Shown here: in pieces, positions 1-8,379 of the stretch | Numbering within the stretch: the stretch's first letter is position 1 | How the letters are laid out: each line of letters opens with the position of its first letter | NCBI RefSeq assembly: GCF_040436405.1 | Contig: NZ_AP031575.1 | Span: forward strand, 1,368,501 to 1,432,500 | DNA length: 64,000 nucleotides | Direction of reading: 5' to 3' | DNA from: Marinomonas sp. THO17 | GTDB lineage: Bacteria; Pseudomonadota; Gammaproteobacteria; Pseudomonadales; Marinomonadaceae | The notes under the pieces: generated by a model | Seen by the model: only the letters and a program-made list of their open reading frames with translations | The model's database searches: none | Told to the model about the DNA's origin: nothing | Translations under genes and position numbers: made by a program

Positions 1-791
1 GCAAGTAACCTTTCACCACCCAGAGTATCACTGGAAGACAAGTACGCACCGGCGGGTGCCAAACGAGACTTTTCCCACTCATACCCAACATAAGCACCAA
101 GACTAAGTGCTTCTGTTAATGGCACATCCACCGACAGTTTACCGGTAGGAAGAGCGATCTCTTTGAACTGAGAATTAGGCACGGAAGCTAACTTGACAAT
201 ATCCAATGGCGCTTGACCACCCGCAATACCATTTATTCCAAAATACAGACTTTCCCCCCAAAGCAATGAATGTCGTCCCAAACGAACCGTACCTTCCATA
301 CCGTCGGATACAGGAAAATAGGCGTAGGCGAAAGCATCAAGTAAATCCGTATCACCCCCCATTACTTCTTTCGCTTCATCTGAAAATTCACTAGCAGGAC
401 TATGATTTGAGGAGCTACTGGTATTGTCTGTATTGCCATGATAAACCTCGTCATACCACGCGGTTCCACTGACTCGAAAACCCACGTCCTTATAGGACAA
501 ATCCAATTCAGTCAGTAAATCCAGACGATTTGAAACAAGACCCTTATCAAAGTTATTGTCGCCGTCATTCTGATTCGCACCCTGACTTGGGTTATCCGTT
601 CCATTTAATCCATTCGATGCGTCTTTTAATCGAAATGCGGTACTGTATTTAACCGTGTTGTCAAACGTCAGTCGCAGATCTGAATTCCCTGTCTCTATTT
701 CAAAAGCCAACAATGCCGGACTGCATGACATCACTGATAGGGCTACTGCGCTCAGTTTTAACGGAGCCAATTTTTTTATTTTAATGTTCAC
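1..791 (-). CDS. DUF1302 family outer-membrane protein, C-terminus beyond window
   Basis: Open frame running off the left edge, so only about 263 N-terminal residues are visible. It starts at a GTG (789-791) six to nine bases after a strong AGGAGG. The product opens with a signal peptide (MNIKIKKLAPLKLSAVALSV, then a hydrophobic stretch ending in LLAFE) and continues with the DUF1302 pattern: NTVKYSTAFRLKD, a DGDNNFDKGLVSNRLDLLTELD stretch, AWYD, then RLGRHSLLWGESLYFG and GGQAPLDIVKL. DUF1302 proteins are predicted outer-membrane beta-barrel proteins that often lie beside genes for hydrophobic-compound or lipid catabolism; their exact role is not established. It is divergent from the LysR gene at 976, a usual regulator-target arrangement. 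Confidence 0.85.
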   Translation of the reverse strand, partial: MNIKIKKLAPLKLSAVALSVMSCSPALLAFEIETGNSDLRLTFDNTVKYSTAFRLKDASNGLNGTDNPSQGANQNDGDNNFDKGLVSNRLDLLTELDLSYKDVGFRVSGTAWYDEVYHGNTDNTSSSSNHSPASEFSDEAKEVMGGDTDLLDAFAYAYFPVSDGMEGTVRLGRHSLLWGESLYFGINGIAGGQAPLDIVKLASVPNSQFKEIALPTGKLSVDVPLTEALSLGAYVGYEWEKSRLAPAGAYLSSSDTLGGERLL

Positions 792-879
792 TAGTTCCCT
801 CCTCCTTATGGAGTTTTTATTTTTATCGTAAGGAAGAGACAAATCTAATGACGGACAATCTTTCAGTAAAACCCTTTTA

Positions 880-907
880 ATCGAACTAACCTTTCGATGA
901 GATCGAA
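880..907. promoter_or_regulatory. Candidate LysR operator between DUF1302 gene and lysR
   Basis: A perfect ATCGAA-N7-TTCGAT inverted repeat (880-898) is followed by a third half-site ATCGAA at 902-907. It lies in the 184-bp divergent gap, where LysR-type regulators normally bind a dyad of T-N11-A type. Binding by the adjacent regulator is inference. Confidence 0.45.
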
Positions 908-975
908 TGGTAATTACAAGTAAAAAACGCTAGATTGAATGGACAAGAACAACAAAAAATATCTGAGATGACATT

Positions 976-1914
976 ATGCGCTTTAAAAAATTAGACCTTA
1001 ACCTATTGGTTGCATTAGATATTTTATTAGAACAAAAAAGCATCACGCGAACGGCAGAAAAACTTAATATGAGCCCTTCAGCGGTGAGTAATTCTTTATC
1101 AAGACTCAGGGAGTATTTTGAGGATGACTTGCTCACACAGATAGGGCGTAAGATGGTGATCACCCCTCTTGGGGAAAATTTACAATCTCAGGTTAGGAAT
1201 GCACTCTATAACATTGAAAGCACCATTCTCTTACAACCTAACTTTGAACCGGATAAGACCGAAAGGATATTCAGTATTATTTGTTCGGATTACACATTAA
1301 CCGTTCTCGTTCCCCATATTTTAGAAATTGTTAGCCAACAAAAGAGCACAGCTCGATTCCAATTTCTCCCACAAGTCGAAAACCCAAATGAACAACTGGA
1401 AAAAGGTAAAGCAGACTTGCTCATTATTCCGACTGATTTCGTATCAAAAGAACATCCCAGTAAAGTCATATATGATGAAAAGTTTGTCTGTGTCGTTTGG
1501 AGTGAAAGCGAGCTTGCAGATGGAAAGATGACAATGGAACGTTATGCAAATGCAGGACACGTAGTGATGCGCCCCGCGCCAAAAAGACCCAATTATTTTG
1601 AAAAAGTGTTTAGCAATAAATTTGACCTTAAACGCCGCATTGTCGCTACAACATTCAGCTTTGCCATTTTACCTTCTTTAGTCATTGGCTCAGATAATAT
1701 CACTACAGTTCATAGCAAATTAGCGTACAAGATGGCAAAAGTATGGCCGCTTAAAATTTTGGAATTACCATTTGAGCTTCCTAGGATGCAGCAATGTCTC
1801 CAGTGGCATCAGTATCGCAATAATGATGAAGGGCTTATCTGGTTAAGAGGCGTTATTGAAGAAGCCATAGAAAAAATGAATGCATCTCATAACCATCTAA
1901 CTAGTGCGTCATAA
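976..1914 (+). CDS. LysR-type transcriptional regulator (NodD/NahR-like)
   Basis: 312 residues, usual LysR length. The N-terminal winged helix-turn-helix is clear at residues 6-65 (LDLNLLVALDILLEQKSITR, then AEKLNMSPSAVSNSLSRLRE) and matches the NodD/NahR/PnbR branch of LysR, whose members use the LDLNLL opening. The remainder is a periplasmic-binding-like effector domain (SIICSDYTLTVLVPHILE, later DLLIIPTDF). It is transcribed away from the DUF1302 outer-membrane gene across 184 bp containing a palindromic operator candidate, so it probably controls that gene in response to a small aromatic or lipophilic inducer. The inducer cannot be read from sequence. Confidence 0.9.
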   Translation: MRFKKLDLNLLVALDILLEQKSITRTAEKLNMSPSAVSNSLSRLREYFEDDLLTQIGRKMVITPLGENLQSQVRNALYNIESTILLQPNFEPDKTERIFSIICSDYTLTVLVPHILEIVSQQKSTARFQFLPQVENPNEQLEKGKADLLIIPTDFVSKEHPSKVIYDEKFVCVVWSESELADGKMTMERYANAGHVVMRPAPKRPNYFEKVFSNKFDLKRRIVATTFSFAILPSLVIGSDNITTVHSKLAYKMAKVWPLKILELPFELPRMQQCLQWHQYRNNDEGLIWLRGVIEEAIEKMNASHNHLTSAS

Positions 1915-1944
1915 TGACCGTTAACAGCAATACTTTTCCCCCAT

Positions 1945-1978
1945 AAAAAAGCCAATTCCCCAATAATGAAGAATTGGC
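1945..1978 (-). terminator. Rho-independent terminator of the sulfatase operon
   Basis: GCCAATTC (1951-1958) pairs with GAATTGGC (1971-1978); read on the minus strand the stem is followed by TTTTTT. It lies just after the sulfatase stop and between two convergent genes. Confidence 0.8.
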
Positions 1979-2008
1979 AATAGGTGCTACTGAATCTTGC
2001 TTGACCCA

Positions 2009-3322
2009 TTAACGCTGAGGCATGTCAGCCACACTGTAACCTAGGCTAACTACCGCATCTTCAGGGATAGCTGGCATAGTGGCATTCCAATCCAACCATT
2101 GCTGACGCATGGCAGCCAGTTTATCCGGATAGCGCTTACCTAAATTGGCCCGTTCGCGCGCATCGTTTTTGATGTTAAATAGGTACTCATGTTCATCGAC
2201 TTTTAAGTATTTCCAATTGTCTAAACGCAATGCCCGTTGCGCCCTATGCTTCATTCGCCAATATAAGGGCCTTTCAAATCGCTCTTCTTGCCCGGTTAAG
2301 ACAGACATCAGTGACATACCATCCACAGGGTAATCTGGATCAAATGGTCCTTTACCTACTTCCAATAAAGTACGAGACCAGTCCATGGTCATACAATGTT
2401 GCATGCTAACAGAACCCGCTTTTACTTTGCCGGGCCAGCGCACCACCCAAGGCACACGAATTCCCCCCTCGGTTAAATCCATTTTGCCACCCACTAAAGG
2501 CCAATTATCGGAGAAACGTTCGCCGCCATTATCACTGGTGAAAACAATCAGCGTATCCTCCGTTAAACCATGCTCATCTAACGCGGCCATAATACGACCT
2601 ATACCTTCATCCATATGATGAATCATACGTCGATAAGTATGAATATTGCCGCCTTCTAAATGGAATAAGGTTGACAGGTTATCGGCCAAATGTGCGTCGT
2701 CTCTGGTTTCCCACGGCCAATGAGGTGCCGTATAGTGAATGCTTAAAAAGAAAGGTTGTTCAGGCGCTGCTTTGGCACGGCGATGAATGAAGTCCAGCGA
2801 ATGCTCTGAAATCAAATCCGTCAAATAGCCAATTTCTTGATGCTCTTCTTCATTAATCCATAAGTCATGATCACCATGACCACTCTTATGAGAGAAGTAA
2901 TCCACACCGCCTGCCATGATGCCGAAAAACTCATCGTAACCTGAGGATCTTGGACCAAAATGCGGCGGATAACCAAGGTGCCATTTGCCCATCAAACCAG
3001 TGTAATAGCCTGCTTTTTGCAATTGTCCCGGCAAGGTCGGAATGTGTGGCGGCAAACCTAATGTATTACTGCCGATACTTTTGCTGTTAATCGGTTCCTC
3101 TAGTGCGCCACGCAAGCGATATTGATAGGCCATGGTCATTAAAGCGAAACGAGTGGGTGAACAGACTGGTGAATTGGCATAGCCCTCTAAAAAAATCATG
3201 CCTTGCTCAGCCAACTTATCAATATTTGGCGACACCTTCCCAAACTGAGCTTCACGACCACCATAACAGCCTAAATCGGCATAACCTAAATCATCTGCCA
3301 CAATGTAAATAATATTGGTCAT
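2009..3322 (-). CDS. Cytoplasmic formylglycine-dependent sulfatase
   Basis: 437 residues of the alkaline-phosphatase-fold sulfatase family. Visible active-site parts: metal ligands D10-D11 (IVADDLG), the formylglycine motif C54-S-P-T-R58, GKWHLG, HYTAPHW and FTSDNGGERF. No signal peptide precedes the first ligand, so it should act in the cytoplasm, unlike most arylsulfatases. The sequence after the C-x-P-x-R core is FALMTMAYQYRLRG; most relatives have T-G-R at TMA, a position of the conserved sulfatase signature, so the motif is atypical. The gene overlaps the TRAP permease stop by one base (TAATG), implying translational coupling: an imported sulfate ester is probably hydrolysed inside the cell. 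The Cys would need a formylglycine-generating or anSME enzyme, none of which is in this window. The substrate is unknown; choline-sulfatase (BetC) is longer and less likely. Confidence 0.88.
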   Translation of the reverse strand: MTNIIYIVADDLGYADLGCYGGREAQFGKVSPNIDKLAEQGMIFLEGYANSPVCSPTRFALMTMAYQYRLRGALEEPINSKSIGSNTLGLPPHIPTLPGQLQKAGYYTGLMGKWHLGYPPHFGPRSSGYDEFFGIMAGGVDYFSHKSGHGDHDLWINEEEHQEIGYLTDLISEHSLDFIHRRAKAAPEQPFFLSIHYTAPHWPWETRDDAHLADNLSTLFHLEGGNIHTYRRMIHHMDEGIGRIMAALDEHGLTEDTLIVFTSDNGGERFSDNWPLVGGKMDLTEGGIRVPWVVRWPGKVKAGSVSMQHCMTMDWSRTLLEVGKGPFDPDYPVDGMSLMSVLTGQEERFERPLYWRMKHRAQRALRLDNWKYLKVDEHEYLFNIKNDARERANLGKRYPDKLAAMRQQWLDWNATMPAIPEDAVVSLGYSVADMPQR

Positions 3323-5265
3323 TAATCTACTCCTTTTAAACGGCGTCCCATGTTAAAACCCTGTCGTTTATGCCAAGCCCATAACAGCAATGCTCCAATG
3401 ATTCCCACTAGATCCCAGACAGGGTTAGGAGCAAACAACATAATGGCAGCTATCAAGCGGCCAATAATCTCGTACCACGCCAATTTGTGTGAATGAAACC
3501 CGGTTAAGGCGGTAGCTAATAATAAAATGCCCACCACCAGCTTAATGATCAACCAACTCCACACCAGCAAATCAAAGCTCACACCGGATTGTGCAACGGT
3601 TAATAACATAGGATTGAAGGCAAAGGTGAAAGGAATCACAAAAATCATGATGCCAACTTTTGACGCCTGAACAGAAGTTCCAATTGGCCCACCCCCCGAA
3701 ATACTGGCGGCAGCGAAAGCCGCAATGGCCACCGGAGGTGTGATAACAGAACCCACTGCGATGAAAAAGACAAACATATGTGAGGTCAACGCAGACAAAC
3801 CTAACTGCTCCATGGCTGGAATGGCAATGGTAGCTACCGTGACATAGGCGGGCAATGTGGGCATGCCCATACCCAAAACGATACAACAAAAAGCCGCAAT
3901 AATGAGTGATATCAGTAACGAATTAGACACTATACTGGCTAGCAAGACACTGAATTTCACCGGTACACCCGTTGCCGATAATGCCGAAATAACAATACTA
4001 ACGGCTGCTATGGCCATTAATAGACCAGCAAAAGTACGGCCACCAACCTGCAAGCTTTGTATGAGCTTAATAGGCTTACGTCGTATTTCTGGGTTAATCA
4101 AACTGAGTGGAAACAAAGCCGCCAGCGCGGTAATGGAAGCACCAGATGGTGATAAGCCATATAACAATAAGCAAACTATGATTACCAAAGGGACAAAGAT
4201 CAGCAGCAGGTTCAAATAGTCCTGCTTAAGCGGCGCATCCACACCTGTCACTTCTGCGCTGGAGGTGATGCCCAAACGGCGTGATTCAAACACTATCATG
4301 GCAAATAAGCTGGCGTAGTAGGCAATGGATGGCACCAAGACAGCAACAATCACTGTCATATAGTTCACTCCCACGAAGTCCGCCATGACCAAAGCAGCCG
4401 CTCCCATAATGGGTGGCATAATCTGTCCACCCGTCGAAGCGGAAGCTTCCACAGCACCAGCAAAATTGGCAGAAAAGCCCCGTCTTTTAATCATGGGAAT
4501 GGTAATAACCCCTGTCCCCACCACATTACCAACCGCGCTGCCTGAAACCGTACCGAACAAGGCCGATGACAATACTGCAGCGTGTGCAGGGCCACCCGCC
4601 GTTTTCCTCATCCAATGAAAGGCAATACGAATCATTGAATCGCCCGCCCCAACGCCTTCTAGCAAGGCTCCTAGGATGATAAATGGAAAAACCGTGGTAA
4701 TAACGATGGCGAAAGTACTGCCCAAAATCCCCGTATCAAGACTGTACAAAAGATTTTGTGCTAGGGTTTCATTGACATCATGGCTGACTGTCTGCAAGGG
4801 ACCCGGCCAATACTGACCAGTTGCCATATAAAGAATGCCAACCACACCCAATAAGGCAACCGGAATCCCCCAAATACGCCAGCAAAAGTACAAAGCGCCT
4901 AATGATGCCAAGACAGCAATCCACATTTCATTGGCACCGAACAAAAACATTCCCTCGTCTAACTCGCTGCTCACCAAATAAAAAGACCAGCAGCAATAAA
5001 GCATTACAAACAAAAATATAAAGCTGATGATGGCGTTTAATAGTGAGGTTTCGCCTTGGCAATATTTTAAGCAAGCCCCCAAAGCAATGGTCACCACACA
5101 CAAAGCAAAAAATGACGCTCTAAACTCCACCAGTGGAAAAGGCCCCAAGCGAAAATCACCGATCGCCGGCATAACATTCGCTAGACCATAAAAAGCAATC
5201 ACTAAACTGAGTCCCGCCACCATCCATGAAAGCAGTTTCGAACTCATTTGAGACTTGAAAAACAT
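3322..5265 (-). CDS. TAXI-TRAP transporter permease, fused 4TM/12TM
   Basis: About 647 residues, strongly hydrophobic throughout, with the DctQ-like four-helix part fused to the DctM-like large permease, as is normal for TAXI-type TRAP systems. The central and C-terminal GTVSGSAVGNVVGTG, STGGQIMPPIMGA and GMGMPTLPAYV segments are hallmark TRAP permease motifs. An upstream in-frame ATG at 5295 falls inside a hairpin and has no ribosome site; the ATG at 5263-5265 is preceded by GGAG at good spacing, so that start is chosen. It is placed between the receptor gene and the sulfatase in one operon. It should use the sodium gradient to bring in the ligand caught by the TAXI receptor; the ligand is inferred to be a sulfate ester. 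Confidence 0.9.
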   Translation of the reverse strand: MFFKSQMSSKLLSWMVAGLSLVIAFYGLANVMPAIGDFRLGPFPLVEFRASFFALCVVTIALGACLKYCQGETSLLNAIISFIFLFVMLYCCWSFYLVSSELDEGMFLFGANEMWIAVLASLGALYFCWRIWGIPVALLGVVGILYMATGQYWPGPLQTVSHDVNETLAQNLLYSLDTGILGSTFAIVITTVFPFIILGALLEGVGAGDSMIRIAFHWMRKTAGGPAHAAVLSSALFGTVSGSAVGNVVGTGVITIPMIKRRGFSANFAGAVEASASTGGQIMPPIMGAAALVMADFVGVNYMTVIVAVLVPSIAYYASLFAMIVFESRRLGITSSAEVTGVDAPLKQDYLNLLLIFVPLVIIVCLLLYGLSPSGASITALAALFPLSLINPEIRRKPIKLIQSLQVGGRTFAGLLMAIAAVSIVISALSATGVPVKFSVLLASIVSNSLLISLIIAAFCCIVLGMGMPTLPAYVTVATIAIPAMEQLGLSALTSHMFVFFIAVGSVITPPVAIAAFAAASISGGGPIGTSVQASKVGIMIFVIPFTFAFNPMLLTVAQSGVSFDLLVWSWLIIKLVVGILLLATALTGFHSHKLAWYEIIGRLIAAIMLFAPNPVWDLVGIIGALLLWAWHKRQGFNMGRRLKGVD

Positions 5266-5276
5266 AACCACTCCAT

Positions 5277-5297
5277 AAGTGAGGCAAAACCTCACTT
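5277..5297 (-). promoter_or_regulatory. Intercistronic hairpin between TRAP receptor and permease genes
   Basis: AAGTGAGG-N5-CCTCACTT is a perfect 8-bp stem without a following T-run, lying in the 70-bp gap between the receptor stop and permease start. Such stems in binding-protein operons usually stabilise the upstream message or cause partial termination, giving more receptor than permease. The function is inference. Confidence 0.6.
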
Positions 5298-5335
5298 AAT
5301 CAGACCTCATAGGAGAAACATTTAAAGAAAATCAC

Positions 5336-6334
5336 TTAAGGAATTAATTGAGCTGGTATTGGAATCCCAGCCTCTTGATAGTAACGAATGGCCCCTGGAT
5401 GCAGAGGTGCATTTACCCCAACAAAAAAATCCGTAGTGAGTATGTCATTGAATAGCGCATTTGAATCCGCCAAAGCACCGCGGTTTTCTATAAATGTTTT
5501 AGTCAATGTATAAGCAATATCGTCCGACAGGTCTTTATTAACGGCCATCATCATAATGCTTTGCCAAGTAAGTACAGAGGTTTCATTTACTTGACCCGGA
5601 TAAGTATTGGCTGGAATTTCCGCTGACTGCATGCCTAAGCTTTCAGGCGGCACCATTTTTTCCCCAGGAATGCCTAATATCCGAATGGGATTACTTAAAC
5701 TCAGTTCTGCGACCGCTTGTGATCCCAGCGAAAAAGTACCGACAAAAACATCAAACTGCCCATCTTGAAAGCTTTGGACAGCCGCCCCCCATGGGGCTTT
5801 AATGGGGTCATATTCACCTATTGGCAAACCACCCGCAGCAGCCAAACTACTTATTTGTGTGTTCGCCACACCGGCTGGAGGACCAATAAAAACACGTTTA
5901 CCTTTCGCTTCTGGCCAAGATTCAATACCAGAATCAGCACGGGTAATGGCGTGAAAATAACTACCGGGAATGGTAAAGAGTCCACGCACATTGTTCGACA
6001 TTTGCTGGGCCTTCTCAGACATTTTTGCATAAGGCCCAACGCCTTTCTTCATGGCAGAAAAAGCAGGTGGGGGAATGACGGCAGAATCCAAACTGCCTGT
6101 TGCTAATTTGAGCAATGACTTAGTCAGCGTTTGATTGAGAGCAAGTTGGATATCAACGCCCTGTTCCGACCAGTAAGGCGCCATGGCTTGAGGCAACATA
6201 CCTAAAATACTGTTTGGTGTGGCGGATTCCATGCCAATTTTTTCTGCCGTTGCTGCTGTGCTGAACAGCATACCTGCACACATCAAACCAAAAATGCTTA
6301 TCCCTTGACGGAATTGTCCTTTCACATTCTGCAT
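5336..6334 (-). CDS. TAXI-family TRAP transporter substrate-binding protein
   Basis: 332 residues with a clear signal peptide cleaved after STAATA (residues 1-30), then the mature KIGMESATPNSILGMLPQAM opening and GPPAGVANTQISSLAA of the TAXI receptor fold. TAXI receptors bind the ligand in the periplasm and deliver it to the fused 4TM/12TM permease encoded downstream. It is the first gene of a three-gene minus-strand operon with permease and sulfatase, transcribed away from a SulP gene. The family name refers to an old 'immunogenic protein' annotation and gives no ligand; the neighbours point to an organic sulfate ester. Confidence 0.9.
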   Translation of the reverse strand: MQNVKGQFRQGISIFGLMCAGMLFSTAATAEKIGMESATPNSILGMLPQAMAPYWSEQGVDIQLALNQTLTKSLLKLATGSLDSAVIPPPAFSAMKKGVGPYAKMSEKAQQMSNNVRGLFTIPGSYFHAITRADSGIESWPEAKGKRVFIGPPAGVANTQISSLAAAGGLPIGEYDPIKAPWGAAVQSFQDGQFDVFVGTFSLGSQAVAELSLSNPIRILGIPGEKMVPPESLGMQSAEIPANTYPGQVNETSVLTWQSIMMMAVNKDLSDDIAYTLTKTFIENRGALADSNALFNDILTTDFFVGVNAPLHPGAIRYYQEAGIPIPAQLIP

Positions 6335-6375
6335 TCAGAACTCCCACCTTGTTTATTATTTTTAAATTAGGTGTG

Positions 6376-6436
6376 ATCAATCTAACTTGCAAATTGATAT
6401 CCGTAAAATACTTATTTGATAATCCAATCGATCAAA
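6376..6436. promoter_or_regulatory. Paired palindromes in the divergent TRAP/SulP promoter region
   Basis: Two dyads share TTGAT/ATCAA half-sites: ATCAAT-N11-ATTGAT (6376-6398) and TTTGAT-N10-ATCAAA (6415-6436). They sit between the receptor gene start (6334) and the SulP start (6586), an AT-rich stretch that must carry both promoters. The LysR gene at 8380 is the likely binder, by inference. Confidence 0.5.
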
Positions 6437-6585
6437 AATAAATATATTAGTGGTATTTAGTATGCATTTTTGTCGTATTAGAGCGCTTTTTTTCTATTTT
6501 ACGAATATAAAATGCTGTAATAGTATCAATGCCTAACTCTGCAATCTGGGCACTGCCTATCCTTATTATGCATTTGGGGTTCACC

Positions 6586-8355
6586 ATGCTTAATCACCTA
6601 TTAAAGATACTTTTGCCTTTTTTCAGTTGGGGTAGGAAGCTGACTCTCAAGGATCTAAATAAAGATGTCATGGCTGGCATTACCGGGGCTGTTTTAGTGT
6701 TACCGCAGGGGGTCGCCTATGCTTACATTGCAGGCTTACCGCCAGAAATCGGCCTTTATACCGCCATTGTTTCTGCTTCTGTTGCTGCTTTGTTTGGTAG
6801 CTCATTTCATATGATATCTGGCCCAACAGCGGCCTTATCCATTGTGGTTGCCTCTGTGACAAACCAGCTTGGCTACACCAATCCTATTGAACAAATTGGA
6901 CTTGTGGTCAGCCTAACGTTTCTGGTTGGCTTAATTCAGTTCTCACTGGGCGCATTGCGTTTAGGCGCTTTGGTGAACTTTATTTCACATACCGTCATCA
7001 TTGGTTTTACCACCGGAGCTGCCATACTGATCGCCACTAGCCAAATCAAACACTTGCTGGGCCTAGCCGTTCCCTCAGGTCTGTCTTTCATATCAGAACT
7101 GATGGCAATTTTCCAAGCCATGACTGAATTCAATACTTATGCGCTCGCCATTGGGTTAAGCACCTTACTCAGTGCCATTCTCGTCAAAAAGTATCATCCT
7201 AAAGCTCCCAACCTATTAATTGGAATGCTCTTTGGCAGTCTCATGGGAGTCTTTTTACAAGCTGAACAACATGGCGTCGCTATGGTCGAAAGTATGCCTG
7301 GCAGTCTGCCCCCCTTTGTCTTACCAAATGCTTCCTTTGAAATGCTGCAAAGTATCTTTTCAGGCGCTTTTGCCGTGGCCCTATTAGGATTAATTGAAGC
7401 CGTCTCTATTGCTCGCGCTATTTCCATGCGCTCCAAACAGGTCATTGATGGTAACCAAGAATTTATTGGACAAGGCTTGTCTAATATCGTCGGCGGTTTC
7501 TTCTCTTGCTACCCAAGCTCAGGGTCTTTTACTCGGTCTGGAGCCAACTATGATGCTGGCGCGGCAAGTCCTCTTGCTGCAGTATTTGCTGCCATTATTG
7601 TTGCCTTGGTCATTAGCTTTTTTCCACAGGCTACCGCTTACCTTCCTCTTCCTGCCATGGCAGGCAGTGTGCTTCTGATCGCGTGGAATTTACTGGATAT
7701 GAAACACCTTATTGCCACTATCAAAATCAGCGTTTCCGAAGCCTGTATATTGATCGGTACTTTTTTGTCTACCTTATTCATTCAACTGGAATTTGCTATT
7801 TATATTGGCATTCTCTTATCCATTGGCTTTTATCTGCATAGAACCTCGCGTCCCAAGATAATTGACGTTGCTCCATTTTCAAAAGCCGAGCATAGGGTCA
7901 TTCGTAACATTCATCGCTATCAACTCGACACTTGCCCACAACTCAAAATGATTCGCATCGACGGTTCGTTATATTTTGGCTCCATTGACTATGTGCAAAA
8001 AGCCCTTGCAGAATGCAGTCAAGACGGCACTAAATACATCATCATAGTGGCTAAAGGCATCAATTTTATGGATGTATCTGGCGTACTACTTCTAGAAGCC
8101 GAGATAAACAAACTGAAAAAATCTGGTGGTAATTTACTGATTTGTTCTCTTAAAGGTACGGTTTCAGATGAGCTTAGCAGTCTACCCACATACCAAAAGG
8201 TGCTCAAACATCATATTGTCGATAATTCCAAGCAAGCTATTGCCAAGATGCTTGAATGGATTGATCAAACAAAATGCCGTGACTGCCAGTCTCGAATTTT
8301 TAATGAATGCCAACAGTTTCCAAATAATAAATCCAGCTTGCCCTTGATAGAGTAG
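6586..8355 (+). CDS. SulP-family anion (sulfate) transporter with STAS domain
   Basis: About 589 residues. The SulP core is evident: DVMAGITGAVLVLPQGVAYA, GLPPEIGLYTA, SGPTAALSIVV, and CYPSSGSFTRSGANYDAGA in the second repeat. A STAS domain follows the membrane part (MIRIDGSLYFGSIDYVQKAL, later FMDVSGVLLLEAEI), and the protein ends with a small Cys-containing tail (CRDCQSRIFNEC). An in-frame ATG 57 bases upstream (6529) lacks a ribosome site, while the ATG at 6586 follows GGGG at about seven bases, so the shorter start is preferred. SulP proteins move sulfate, bicarbonate or dicarboxylates across the inner membrane. Placed divergently from the TRAP-sulfatase operon, it plausibly handles the inorganic sulfate released or needed, but a different anion cannot be excluded. 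Confidence 0.88.
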   Translation: MLNHLLKILLPFFSWGRKLTLKDLNKDVMAGITGAVLVLPQGVAYAYIAGLPPEIGLYTAIVSASVAALFGSSFHMISGPTAALSIVVASVTNQLGYTNPIEQIGLVVSLTFLVGLIQFSLGALRLGALVNFISHTVIIGFTTGAAILIATSQIKHLLGLAVPSGLSFISELMAIFQAMTEFNTYALAIGLSTLLSAILVKKYHPKAPNLLIGMLFGSLMGVFLQAEQHGVAMVESMPGSLPPFVLPNASFEMLQSIFSGAFAVALLGLIEAVSIARAISMRSKQVIDGNQEFIGQGLSNIVGGFFSCYPSSGSFTRSGANYDAGAASPLAAVFAAIIVALVISFFPQATAYLPLPAMAGSVLLIAWNLLDMKHLIATIKISVSEACILIGTFLSTLFIQLEFAIYIGILLSIGFYLHRTSRPKIIDVAPFSKAEHRVIRNIHRYQLDTCPQLKMIRIDGSLYFGSIDYVQKALAECSQDGTKYIIIVAKGINFMDVSGVLLLEAEINKLKKSGGNLLICSLKGTVSDELSSLPTYQKVLKHHIVDNSKQAIAKMLEWIDQTKCRDCQSRIFNECQQFPNNKSSLPLIE

Positions 8356-8379
8356 AGTGAAGCGAAAGAGACTAACAAT

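Noticed and set aside
7394-7678. Plus-strand alternative frame within the SulP gene
   Set aside because: Overlaps conserved SulP sequence in another frame, no independent start signals.
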